Assembly: GCA_020847735.1 (NCBI GenBank)
Contig: JADLBL010000002.1
Span: 1 to 64,000 of the forward strand
DNA length: 64,000 nt
DNA from: Candidatus Eisenbacteria bacterium
GTDB taxonomy: Bacteria > Eisenbacteria > RBG-16-71-46
Reading direction: 5' to 3'
Shown piece by piece: positions 48,358-56,995 of the stretch (positions are counted from its first letter, which is position 1; the number at the start of each line of letters is the position of its first letter). A program made the translations under genes and the position numbers. The notes below the pieces were generated by a model, which was not told the DNA's origin, did no database searches, and worked only from the letters and a program-made list of their open reading frames with translations.

Positions 48358-51300
48358 GCTCGACTTCCCCGAACTCGCGCGCCGCCCATCCCGGCGCTCC
48401 GCGGGCGTTCGCGTGGCTGCTCGCCGCGCTCGCGCTCGGCGCTTTCGGCGCGCCCTCCTCGGCGACGGAAGCCCCGCCCGCGGTCCGGCCGGTGGTCGGC
48501 GACTCGCTCGGGGAGGGCGCGCTGCGCCTGGCCCGCGCTCAGGCGGCGTGGCGCATGGGGCAGCCGCTCGAGGTGATCCGCGTGCTCGAAGCGGTGGACT
48601 TCGCCTCCCCACCCGCGTTCGAGGGGGCGGACCGCGCGGCGTTCCTGCTCGCGCAGGCGTGGCTTCGCCTCGGCGCGCACGCGCGTTTCGATTCGCTCGC
48701 CCGCCAGGTCGCCGGCTGGCCCCGCTCCAGCGAGTTCACGCGTGCGCTCGCCGACCAGCGCGCGCTGCTCGATCCGGCCGCCGACGCCCGCGGGGCGCTG
48801 CACGCCGGCGGCGCGCCACGCCTGCGTGAAGACGCCGAGGGCGCGGTGCACTTCCGCGCCGCCGCCGAGAGCGTCGCCGCCGGCGGGGACGCGCGCGACG
48901 AACTCGGCCGCGTGCCCGGCGGGAGCGCGCACGATCCCGCCGCACGCGACCTGGCGGCGCGCCTCGCGTACGAACGGGGCGATTCCTCGACGGCCGTGCG
49001 TGCGCTGGCGAACCTGCTCGAGCGCGATCCCGGTTACGCGAACCGGCGCGAACTCGAGGCGCTGCTCGCCGACGACGCCCTGCGCCGCGGCGACGCCCAC
49101 GAGGCCTACCGGCTCTGGGGGACGCTCGACGCCGAATGGACCGCGACGCGCGATTCGTTGCGCACGCTGGCGACCCGGAAGGACCTCGAGCCGCTCATCG
49201 CCGCGTGGGAGGACGATCCCGCCGCGAGCGGCGCGCCGCTCGTGCCGGCCCGCCGCTCGCGCGAGGGCGCGGCGGCGCTCGGCCGCTCGCGCGCCGACCG
49301 TGGTGAAGGCGCCGGCGATCCGGGCGCCGCGTTCGACCGCCCCGAGCGGGTGGTCACCGCCGCCCGCGTGCTGCCTCCCTCGGCCCCGGAGTGGGCCGCG
49401 CTCTCGAACGCGCAGGCGCGCACCGGCGAGGCGGACGCCGCGGCCGCGCGGGCGGGCGACGAGGCCCGGCGGGAGCGTGAGAGCGCCGCCGAGCTGCAGC
49501 GCTACCTGCGGACCGGTCAGGACTCGCTGGCGCGCGAGCACGCGCGCATCGAAACGCGCCTCGCGCGCCTCGGCGAGCTGCACCGCGCGCTCGATGCGAT
49601 CGACGCCCGGCTCCGGGCCGTGCGCGATTCGGCCACACGACGGGTCCTGCGCCGCGCCGCGGCGCTGCTCGCGGCATGCGAGGCGAACCAGCGCTGGATC
49701 GCCGGGCTCGACCATTTCTGGGTGAAGGGCCCCGCGCCGATGCGCGCTCCGGCGGGCTACGCGAGCCCGGAGTCGGTGCTCGTCGTCGAGCGCGCGCTCG
49801 TGCGCGGCGTCGCCGACATCGCCGCGCGCGTCGCGGCCGAGAGCCCCGGCACCATCGCGCGTTCGTACGAACGGGCATGGCGGCCGGGCGTGCTCGACCG
49901 CATCGCCCGGCAGGACGCCGAAGCGGCCGCCTCGCTCGCGTGGGCGAAGCGGCTCGCCGGCTCGCTCGACTCGAGCCTCGCGGTCGCGACCCGTGCCGAG
50001 CTCTCTCGTGCGCTGGCGGCCCGCGCCGAACGCCTGGCGGGTCATGCCGACTCGCTGCGCGCCGCCGCGGGCCGCGAACGCGACGCCGTGGCGCGTTCGG
50101 CGGTGCGTCGCACGCTGGCGACGATGGAAGACGAGCGCGAAGCGATCGACTACGGCCTCGCCGCCTCCGCCTGGGCGATCGCCGCCGGCCTGGACCACGC
50201 GACCGATGCCGGCGCCGCCGACTCCGGCGCGGCCGCGCAGTCACCTGAAGCGTCGCGCTGGCGCGACGAGGCGATCTCCCGCCTGCAGGCGTTTCTCGCC
50301 GGCCATCCCGGGGCGGCCGGGCGCGCCGACGCGCGCTACCGTCTCGCCGACCTGCTCGAGCAGCGCGCGCGCGTGGCGTTCCGCGCCCGCATGGAGCAGT
50401 ACCTGAAGTCGCCCACGGGCACGGTGCCCGTCCTTGAGACCGGACCGTCCATCGCGCTCCATCGCGCGAGCCTGCAGGACGACCCGAAGTTCCAGCATCG
50501 CGACGCGGTGCTTTACGACCTCGGCACTCTGCTGGCGGAACGCGGCGATGCCGGGGCGATCACCTGCTTCCGCACGCTGGTCAACGATCATCCGGATTCG
50601 CCGCTGGCGCAGGAGTCGTGGCTGCACCTCGCCGACGAGGCGTTCGACCAGCAGCGCTTCTACGACGCCGTCCCCCTCTACCGCGCCGCGGTCGAGGGCG
50701 CAGACACGACGCTGCGCACCATCGCGCTCTACAAGCTCGGTTGGACCGAGTTCCACGTGGACCACTTCGAGCAGGCGGCCGACGCGTTCGGCGACGTGCT
50801 GGACCTGTACGCCGCCGGCCGAGTGGACGCGCGCATCCGCCTCGACGATGACGCCGAGGTGCTGCTCGTCCATTCGCTGGCGCGCGGGGGCGGCGCCGAG
50901 GCGTTCACCGCGCACTTCGAGCGCGTCGGCCCGCGGCCCTACGAGATGCGGCTGCTGCGGGCGCTCGGGCAGCACTTCCGCAAGTACGCGCTGTTCGGGC
51001 CCGCGATCGCCGCCGATCAGCTGATGCTCGACCGCTACCCGCTCGCGCCCGACGCGCTCGAGTCGGCGCGGCGCATGGACGAGACCTACCGCCGCTGGAA
51101 CCATCCCGAGGAGCGCCGTGCGGCGCTGCTGGCCAACGCCGAACGCTTCTCCCCCGGCAGCGCGTGGATCACGGCGAGGGCGGGCGACTCGCTGACGACC
51201 CGGGGCGATTCGCTGCGCGCGGCCGGCGACGCGTTCGCCCGCGCGGCGCTGCTCGAGGTCGCGTGGGAGCACCATGCGGCCGGACGCGAGCGGGGCGACG

Positions 51301-52988
51301 CCGGGGACTGGCGCGAGGCCGCGCGGCTCGAGGAGCGCGTGCTCGCGACCTGGCCCGCGGAGCCGAATCATCGCGCGCTGATGCTGCAGGCGTCGGAGTC
51401 CCGCGCCGCGCTCGGCGACGTCGCGGGCGCCCTCGCGCACGTGGATTCGGTGGCCGACGGCCGCGACACGCTGGCCGCGGCCGCGCGCCTGCAGCGCATC
51501 GCGGTGCTCGACGCGTGGTACGAACGCACGCGGGCGGCATCGGCCGGCCCGGTCGGCAGCGATTCCGTCGCCCAGGCCGTTCTCGCCGCCGGCGAGTCGC
51601 TGCTCGACGGATTCCCCGCCGACGCGCACGCGGCCGACGTGCGCTGGCGCCAGGGCCAGCTCTCCTTCGCCCACGGCTGGTTCGATCGCGCCGCCGAAGC
51701 CTTCGGCGCGTTCGCCGGGCGGCACCCCGGCGACCCGCGGGCGCCCCGCGCGGCGACGCTGCGTGCCGACGCCTTCGTTCGTCTCGAGCGCTTCGACCGT
51801 GCGCAGGAGGCCTACGAGAGCGCCTTCGCGCTGGCGCGGTCCGCCGGCGACGACTCGCTCGCCCGCCGCGTCGAGCGTGCGATTCCCGCCTGCGCCTACC
51901 GTTATGCCGAGTCACGGGTGGCCGCGGACTCGACCGACTACTCGGGCCATGCGGCGCGTTTCGAGAACGTGGCGCTGCGCTGGCCGACCTTCGAGCACGC
52001 CGACGCGGCCTTCTACCGCGCCGGGCTCGCCTACTTCCGCGCCGGGCGCACCGCTGACGGCGCCAGGGCCATGGGCTCGCTGGCCGCGCGCCGGCCGGGC
52101 AGTTCGCTGGCGCGCGACGCCGGACGTGCGACCGCGTCCGCGTGGGAGGCCGCGGGCGACACCGCCGCCGCGGCGCAGGCCTGGCTGGACTTCGCCGCAC
52201 GCTTCCGGTCCGACCCGCAGTCGGACGACGCGTCGCTCCGGGCGGCCGGCTTCTTCGAGCGCGCGGGGCGCACCGCCCGCGCCGACTCGCTGCGCCTGGC
52301 GTGGATTCGTCGCCACCCGGCCGACGAGGCCACGGCGCTCGCGCTGCTCGAGCCCGTCGCCTCGCGCTCGCTCGACTCCGTCTCGACCGCGCGTCCGATC
52401 TCGCGCTGGCTGCCCGCCGCGAAGAAGCGCACGAGTCCGCGCACGTCGCTCGCGGACTATCTTGCGCGCGCGGCGAAGCATCCCGAACTCGCCTCCCGTT
52501 CGCTGCTCGCCCGCGTCCGCTTCCTCGAGGGCGAGGAGGCCGCGGCGGCCTGCGCCCGGGTCGCGCTTCGGCAGCCGCTCGCGAAGACGATCGGTTCGCG
52601 CAAGTCGAAGCTCGACGTGCTGCTCGCCCGCTATCGCGCCTGCATCGCCCTGGGCGATCCCGAGTGGTCGCACGCGGCTTCGTTCCGCATCGGCGAGGCA
52701 CTGGTGGCGTTTGGCGACGCGCTGGAGGCGAGCGAGCGTCCGGCCGATCTCAAGGGTGAGGACCGCGCCGCCTACGACGAAGTCATCCACCGTCAGAGCG
52801 ACGTCTTCTACCAGCGCGCCGAGGGCGTCTGGCACGACCTGCTCGAGGGCACGACGGCGGATTCCGACGACGCCTGGCTCGCGCGCGCGCGCGCGGCGCT
52901 GCAGCCGCGCCTGGCGCTGCGCGCACAGGTCGCTCCGAGCACACCGCCACCCGCCAACCCGCCGGCCGAGAGGAATCAGCAACCATGA
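48354..52988 (+). CDS. Giant periplasmic TPR protein (1544 residues)
   Basis: A GTG start overlaps the previous stop. A signal peptide (FAWLLAALALGAFGAPSSA) is followed by helical repeats through nearly the whole chain. Clear TPR-type units include ALRLARAQAAWRMGQPLEVI, AAARLAYERGDSST-like segments, DAVPLYRAAVEGADTTLRTIALYKLGWTEF and DRAAEAFGAFAGRHPGDPRAPRA, plus coiled-coil stretches near 380-420. Similar large TPR proteins accompany ExbB/ExbD/AgmX clusters (for example gliding-motor loci of myxobacteria). It probably scaffolds an envelope complex. Confidence 0.85.
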   Translation: MSSTSPNSRAAHPGAPRAFAWLLAALALGAFGAPSSATEAPPAVRPVVGDSLGEGALRLARAQAAWRMGQPLEVIRVLEAVDFASPPAFEGADRAAFLLAQAWLRLGAHARFDSLARQVAGWPRSSEFTRALADQRALLDPAADARGALHAGGAPRLREDAEGAVHFRAAAESVAAGGDARDELGRVPGGSAHDPAARDLAARLAYERGDSSTAVRALANLLERDPGYANRRELEALLADDALRRGDAHEAYRLWGTLDAEWTATRDSLRTLATRKDLEPLIAAWEDDPAASGAPLVPARRSREGAAALGRSRADRGEGAGDPGAAFDRPERVVTAARVLPPSAPEWAALSNAQARTGEADAAAARAGDEARRERESAAELQRYLRTGQDSLAREHARIETRLARLGELHRALDAIDARLRAVRDSATRRVLRRAAALLAACEANQRWIAGLDHFWVKGPAPMRAPAGYASPESVLVVERALVRGVADIAARVAAESPGTIARSYERAWRPGVLDRIARQDAEAAASLAWAKRLAGSLDSSLAVATRAELSRALAARAERLAGHADSLRAAAGRERDAVARSAVRRTLATMEDEREAIDYGLAASAWAIAAGLDHATDAGAADSGAAAQSPEASRWRDEAISRLQAFLAGHPGAAGRADARYRLADLLEQRARVAFRARMEQYLKSPTGTVPVLETGPSIALHRASLQDDPKFQHRDAVLYDLGTLLAERGDAGAITCFRTLVNDHPDSPLAQESWLHLADEAFDQQRFYDAVPLYRAAVEGADTTLRTIALYKLGWTEFHVDHFEQAADAFGDVLDLYAAGRVDARIRLDDDAEVLLVHSLARGGGAEAFTAHFERVGPRPYEMRLLRALGQHFRKYALFGPAIAADQLMLDRYPLAPDALESARRMDETYRRWNHPEERRAALLANAERFSPGSAWITARAGDSLTTRGDSLRAAGDAFARAALLEVAWEHHAAGRERGDAGDWREAARLEERVLATWPAEPNHRALMLQASESRAALGDVAGALAHVDSVADGRDTLAAAARLQRIAVLDAWYERTRAASAGPVGSDSVAQAVLAAGESLLDGFPADAHAADVRWRQGQLSFAHGWFDRAAEAFGAFAGRHPGDPRAPRAATLRADAFVRLERFDRAQEAYESAFALARSAGDDSLARRVERAIPACAYRYAESRVAADSTDYSGHAARFENVALRWPTFEHADAAFYRAGLAYFRAGRTADGARAMGSLAARRPGSSLARDAGRATASAWEAAGDTAAAAQAWLDFAARFRSDPQSDDASLRAAGFFERAGRTARADSLRLAWIRRHPADEATALALLEPVASRSLDSVSTARPISRWLPAAKKRTSPRTSLADYLARAAKHPELASRSLLARVRFLEGEEAAAACARVALRQPLAKTIGSRKSKLDVLLARYRACIALGDPEWSHAASFRIGEALVAFGDALEASERPADLKGEDRAAYDEVIHRQSDVFYQRAEGVWHDLLEGTTADSDDAWLARARAALQPRLALRAQVAPSTPPPANPPAERNQQP

Positions 52989-53368
52989 CAATGCGCGCGC
53001 TCCGGATCGTGGTTCTTGCCGGTCTCCTGCTCGCCGCCGCGCCCGTCGGCGCCGCGACCGCCTCGACGCCGGCGAAGCGTGCCGCAGCCGCGAAGCGGCC
53101 CGCGGTGGCGCAGCCGCCCCGCCCCGGCACGCCGGCCGCGGCCCCGGGGACCGAGGCTCGCCGCCTCGGCGACGTGCACATCGAGGGAGAAGTCGAAGTG
53201 CCGCGCGTGACCTTCATCACGGTGCGCCAGCCGCACCGCTTCACCGACTACGCCCGGGCGACGTCGGTGCGTCCGGCCCGCCGACTGGCGACCGACGCGA
53301 CGTTCCCGGCCTGGATTTCACCTTCACCCCACGCTGCAAGCGATGCACGAAAGGAGAACCGCAAATGA
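52985..53368 (+). CDS. Small secreted protein of the ExbB/AgmX cluster
   Basis: The product is 127 residues with signal peptide ending GAATA. After an Ala/Lys/Pro linker comes GDVHIEGEVEVPRVTFITVRQPHRFTDY, a block I associate with short proteins next to TolQ/TolR-like genes in gliding-type clusters. Overlaps the TPR gene and exbB by ATGA at each end. Function unknown. Confidence 0.65.
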   Translation: MTMRALRIVVLAGLLLAAAPVGAATASTPAKRAAAAKRPAVAQPPRPGTPAAAPGTEARRLGDVHIEGEVEVPRVTFITVRQPHRFTDYARATSVRPARRLATDATFPAWISPSPHAASDARKENRK

Positions 53369-54081
53369 ATGCCCTGTCGGCTCTTGCCTCCTTCTATAAA
53401 GAGGGCGGCCTGTTCATGCACGTGGTGCTGGCGATCGGGTTGATCGTCGGCGCCATCATCGCCGAGCGGTTCATCGTCATCGGCAAGGCCATGGCCATCG
53501 ACGCCCGTGCGTTCGTGGACGCGATCGTCACCCATGCCCGCCGTGGTGACTGGAACGGCGCCCGCCACACCGCCATGCAGTCGGGCACGCCTCTCGCCCG
53601 GGTCGCGCAGGCCATGCTCGAGTCCGGCGCGCAGGACGAGGAGAGCCTGCAGCGCGCGGCCGACGACGCCACCACGCTGCAGCTCCCGAGCCTTTCGAAG
53701 CGCCTCGCCTGGCTCGGTCTGCTCGCCAACTCGGCGACGCTGATCGGACTCCTGGGCACGATCACGGGACTCATCACCGCGATCGCCGGCGTCGGTGTCG
53801 CCGACGCGGCCACGCGCTCGGCGAAGCTCTCCGCCGGCATTTCGGAAGCTCTGCACTGCACCGCGTTCGGCCTCACGGTCGCGATTCCGACGCTCATCGT
53901 GCAGGGCTGGTTCATCAGCCGCGTCGAGGAACTCGGCGACAGCATTGACCAGCTCGCGATCCGGCTCGGCAAGGTCATGTCCGCCCCGGCCCAGTCGGCC
54001 ACGCAGGCCGTGCGGCCCGTCCGCCCGCAGGTCGCGGCCCAGCCCGTCCGCCAGGTCGCGGGCGAGAGCGGGACGCGCTAG
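53365..54081 (+). CDS. ExbB/TolQ/MotA-family proton channel protein
   Basis: The product is 238 residues with AAAGGAG upstream. Three transmembrane helices: LFMHVVLAIGLIVGAIIAERF, then LAWLGLLANSATLIGLLGTITGLITAI and SEALHCTAFGLTVAIPTLIVQGWF, which carries the conserved Thr/Pro pattern. With ExbD it forms the inner-membrane channel that turns proton flow into motion of a periplasmic partner. The set ExbB-ExbD-ExbD-AgmX matches the AglR/AglQ/AglS plan of myxobacteria. Confidence 0.92.
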   Translation: MNALSALASFYKEGGLFMHVVLAIGLIVGAIIAERFIVIGKAMAIDARAFVDAIVTHARRGDWNGARHTAMQSGTPLARVAQAMLESGAQDEESLQRAADDATTLQLPSLSKRLAWLGLLANSATLIGLLGTITGLITAIAGVGVADAATRSAKLSAGISEALHCTAFGLTVAIPTLIVQGWFISRVEELGDSIDQLAIRLGKVMSAPAQSATQAVRPVRPQVAAQPVRQVAGESGTR

Positions 54082-54085
54082 ACCC

Positions 54086-54586
54086 ATGGCCGGCCGGCAC
54101 GCAAGGCGCGGCAAGGGGCACCGGGTCGAGACACCCGATCTCGAACTGATGCCCATGCTGAACGTCTTCATCTCGATCATCCCGATGCTGCTGCTGTCGG
54201 CGGCGTTCGTGCAGCTCGCGGTCATCCCCACGGGGCTGCCCGCGAACGCGGCCGCTGTCACCCCTCCGCCGGAGGCCGCGGACGATGCGCCGCCGCCGCC
54301 GGTCACGATCTGGATCCGCTCCTCGGACTACATCGTCGAGGGCCAGGGGCTCGCGCGCCGCTCGTTCGCACGCACCCCGGGCGGCGAAGGGTCGAAGGAC
54401 CCGGGACGACTTCAGCTCGAAGCGGCCCTGCGGGCGCTGGGTTCGCGCGAAGGCAGGAAGCCCGAAGTCCGCATCGTTCCCGAAACCCGCACCCGCTACG
54501 AAGAGATCATCGACATCATGGACCTGGCACGCGCCGCGGGAATGCCGAACGCCGCGCTCGCCGACGCGGTCCCGGGAGCCGTCTGA
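54086..54586 (+). CDS. ExbD/TolR-like protein lacking the membrane Asp
   Basis: The product is 166 residues with one N-terminal transmembrane helix (MLNVFISIIPMLLLSAAFV). ExbD/TolR normally has a proton-carrying Asp at the start of this helix (LLDV); here it is Asn26. The periplasmic part shows ExbD-like features (VRIVPETRTRYEEIIDIMDLARAAGM). It begins five bases after exbB. The neighbouring second ExbD keeps the Asp, so the pair may be heteromeric. Confidence 0.85.
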   Translation: MAGRHARRGKGHRVETPDLELMPMLNVFISIIPMLLLSAAFVQLAVIPTGLPANAAAVTPPPEAADDAPPPPVTIWIRSSDYIVEGQGLARRSFARTPGGEGSKDPGRLQLEAALRALGSREGRKPEVRIVPETRTRYEEIIDIMDLARAAGMPNAALADAVPGAV

Positions 54587-54587
54587 C

Positions 54588-55067
54588 ATGGCCCGACTCG
54601 TTTCACGCCGACACCGAGCACGCGCCGGCCTCAAGGCCAGCTCGAGCGTCAACCTCATCTCGATGATGGACATTCTCACCGTGCTGCTGCTCTTCCTGCT
54701 GAAGAGCTACTCGGCGGGCGGCGAGGTCATGGTTCCGCAGCCGGGAGTCCGCCTGCCCGAATCCACGGCCGAGAAGGCCCCCGACGCTTCGCTGGTCGTC
54801 GCGATCGACGGCGATGCGATCAAGCTCGGCTCCGAGAAGGTCGCCTCCGTGGCCGAAGTCGCCGCCAGCCGCGATGCCGGCATCCCCGCGCTCGCGGCGC
54901 GGCTGCCCGTCGCGGCGGCGAATCCCGCCGCCGGCGCCGCGCAGGCCACCACGGTCACGATCCAGGGCGACCGCGCCATCGAGTACTCGCTGCTTCGCAA
55001 GGTCATGTTCACGCTCAGCCAGAGCGGTTACGACAACGTCTCGCTCGCCGTCCTGCGGAAGGCGTGA
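54588..55067 (+). CDS. ExbD/TolR-like protein
   Basis: The product is 159 residues. The transmembrane helix MMDILTVLLLFLLKSY carries the essential Asp28. The periplasmic domain ends IEYSLLRKVMFTLSQSGYDNVSLAVLRK, the typical ExbD closing unit. It is encoded two bases after the other ExbD and ten before the AgmX-like gene. Confidence 0.9.
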   Translation: MARLVSRRHRARAGLKASSSVNLISMMDILTVLLLFLLKSYSAGGEVMVPQPGVRLPESTAEKAPDASLVVAIDGDAIKLGSEKVASVAEVAASRDAGIPALAARLPVAAANPAAGAAQATTVTIQGDRAIEYSLLRKVMFTLSQSGYDNVSLAVLRKA

Positions 55068-55077
55068 GGGCATCGTC

Positions 55078-56265
55078 ATGAGCTTCGTTCGATCGAATCA
55101 CTGGCTGTCCTCGCCGGATACGGGCGGAGACGGACTCTTCCAGCGCTGTCTTGGCGGCTCGGGCGTGGCGGGCGCGATCTTTCTCGCCGTCGTGATGCTC
55201 GCGCCATTGCCGAAACAGATGATGGAGCTGGCCGCGAACGACGCGCCGCGCGTCGCACGCATCCTGTTCACGCCCGCGCCCGCCGTTCCGATGCCCGCGC
55301 CCACTCCGCTCGGCGGAACGCCGGGCCTGCGGCCCGGCCCGCTCGGCGACGGCCCGCCCGAAGGCACGGGGCCGAAGGGCCCGCTCGCCGCGAAGCTCGG
55401 CCCCGGCACCGGCGTGCCCGGGCCGGGAGGCGGCAAGGGAACCTCGCCCGGGCTGGGGACGGGCGAAGCCGGCCGGGCGCGCGCCATGCAGGTCGCGGCG
55501 CAGCTCTCGGGCGCGACCAGCTCGCTCGAAAAGTCGCTCGCCGGGCTCGGTGATCTCGGCGTCGTCGGCTCGAGCAGCGGCAGGACCGGTGCGGCGCTCG
55601 CGCGCCGCGTCTCGTCGGTGGGCAACGTGCGAAGCGACGCGCAGGTCGCCTCGTCCGGCGCCGGGCTCGGCTCCGGCGTGGGCGGCGGCGCGGACCTCGG
55701 CGGCTCCGCCGTGCGCGGCGCCTCGGTGTCGGTGGGCTCGCTCGTCGGTGGCGTGGGCGGCGATCCGCTTGGCGGCGGCGGTCCGGGTCGCGGCGGCCAG
55801 GGCGGAGGTGGCGGCATGGGCGGCGGAAGCGGTGGAGGCGTGGGCTCGGGCACCGGGATGGGCAACGGCGGCTACGGTGGTGGCGGGCTCGGTGGCAACG
55901 GCCTGCCCGCGGGCGGCGGCGGCGGCGGCATGGGCGGCGGACCCGGTGGCTCGGGCGTCGCGGGACCGGGCGTCTACCGCAGCAACGCTTCGCTCATGGC
56001 GGTCATCCAGAAATATTCGGCCGGCATCCAGTTCTGCTACGGCAACGAGCTCAAGCGCAACGAAGGCCTCAAGGGCAAGCTGGTCGTCGCGCTGGTCGTG
56101 GACGCCGCGGGCAACGTGACGCGCGCCGAGGTGATCCAGGACACGCTCGGCTCGAAGGCGCTCGCGAGCTGCGCGCTGTCGCAGATCCGCGACTGGAAGT
56201 TCCCCGCGATCCCGGCGGGCTCGACGGCCTTCCAGGTGCCGTTCGTCTTCACGCCCCCCAACTGA
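55078..56265 (+). CDS. AgmX/PglI-type TonB-like protein
   Basis: The product is 395 residues. A single hydrophobic segment (GVAGAIFLAVVMLAPL) is followed by a long Gly/Pro-rich, extended periplasmic region (about 75-310) and a C-terminal AgmX/PglI domain (LMAVIQKYSAGIQFCYGNELKRN..., CALSQIRDWKFPAIPAG). This matches the TonB plan of inner-membrane anchor, elastic spanner and outer-membrane contact domain. In myxobacteria AgmX-type proteins belong to the gliding machinery. SGATSS at 144-149 lacks the upstream Asp of the ApbE consensus. Last gene of the run. Confidence 0.88.
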   Translation: MSFVRSNHWLSSPDTGGDGLFQRCLGGSGVAGAIFLAVVMLAPLPKQMMELAANDAPRVARILFTPAPAVPMPAPTPLGGTPGLRPGPLGDGPPEGTGPKGPLAAKLGPGTGVPGPGGGKGTSPGLGTGEAGRARAMQVAAQLSGATSSLEKSLAGLGDLGVVGSSSGRTGAALARRVSSVGNVRSDAQVASSGAGLGSGVGGGADLGGSAVRGASVSVGSLVGGVGGDPLGGGGPGRGGQGGGGGMGGGSGGGVGSGTGMGNGGYGGGGLGGNGLPAGGGGGGMGGGPGGSGVAGPGVYRSNASLMAVIQKYSAGIQFCYGNELKRNEGLKGKLVVALVVDAAGNVTRAEVIQDTLGSKALASCALSQIRDWKFPAIPAGSTAFQVPFVFTPPN

Positions 56266-56278
56266 GGCCGGCTCCGGC

Positions 56279-56307
56279 GGCCCGCGTTCGCGGGCTCGCC
56301 GCGGGCC
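56279..56307. terminator. Hairpin closing the 18-gene run
   Basis: GGCCCGCG (56279-56286) pairs with CGCGGGCC (56300-56307); an alternative CCCGCG/CGCGGG hairpin lies inside. It occupies the convergent gap between the AgmX-like gene and the minus-strand START-like gene. No U tract. Confidence 0.45.
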
Positions 56308-56340
56308 CGGGCGCGGCTGCTCGGCGCTCGCCGCCCCGGT

Positions 56341-56970
56341 TCATCTTCGCGGCGCGGCTTTCGCGGCGCGGCGCTCGATCTCGGCCCGGACCTGCGTCAG
56401 CAGGTCACGCGCGCTCCGGCTGAGCATTCCGCGGCCCAGCCAGCCGGGCGCGCTCGCCCGCGGGGAGGCGTCGAGCGAGTAGGACACGACGGCACGCAGC
56501 GAGTCCCCGCTCAGCGACCACGAGCCGTCGTACGTGCGGAAGTCCTCCCTCAGCACGTCGTGGAACTCGATTCGCGAAGGCGGAGACTCCGCCACTTCCA
56601 GCAGCACGCGCGCCGTGCGCTGGAACGGGAACACCCCCACCGTCGCGGTCTGCCGGATGCGCAGGTGTTCGCCGTCGCGCAGAACGACCTCGCTGCGCCG
56701 GACCGAGCCGACGAAGCTCGAAATGCTCGTGTAGTCGGTGAGCACCCGCCAGACCGTGTCGAGATCCGCCGTCGTTTCGAAACGCCCTCGAACCTCGTAG
56801 GTCCCGGCCCGGTTCGTCACCGTCAGCTCGACGCCTTCGGCGCGACTCGCCGGCGCCGCAAGGACGAGGCCGGCCACCGCGAGAAGCAGCAGCGCGAGAC
56901 GCGGGGGCCGCACTCGCGTGCGGCCCCCCTCGCCGGAGCCACCGGCACCTGTTTTCTTGTCCAGCTTCAT
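56341..56970 (-). CDS. Secreted START/SRPBCC-like protein
   Basis: The product is 209 residues from an ATG at 56968-56970 (GGGGAG nine bases upstream). A signal segment LALLLLAVAGLVLAAPASRA is followed by a polyketide-cyclase/coenzyme-Q-binding-type fold (TTADLDTVWRVLTDYTSISSFV...TYDGSWSL). It probably binds a hydrophobic ligand in the periplasm. It is downstream of the porin gene on the same strand (25-bp gap). Confidence 0.82.
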   Translation of the reverse strand: MKLDKKTGAGGSGEGGRTRVRPPRLALLLLAVAGLVLAAPASRAEGVELTVTNRAGTYEVRGRFETTADLDTVWRVLTDYTSISSFVGSVRRSEVVLRDGEHLRIRQTATVGVFPFQRTARVLLEVAESPPSRIEFHDVLREDFRTYDGSWSLSGDSLRAVVSYSLDASPRASAPGWLGRGMLSRSARDLLTQVRAEIERRAAKAAPRR

Positions 56971-56995
56971 GCCGGCCACTCCCCTGGCGTCGCGA

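Noticed and set aside
47808-50198. A 796-codon minus-strand open frame opposite the TPR giant
   Set aside because: Composition is Arg/Gly/Ala-rich without domains, and the plus-strand frame encodes clear TPR repeats with coupled neighbours.
55650-55970. Repetitive GGC-rich DNA that might look like a tandem repeat or CRISPR-like array
   Set aside because: It encodes the Gly-rich spanner of the AgmX-like protein; units are irregular and in frame, with no spacers.
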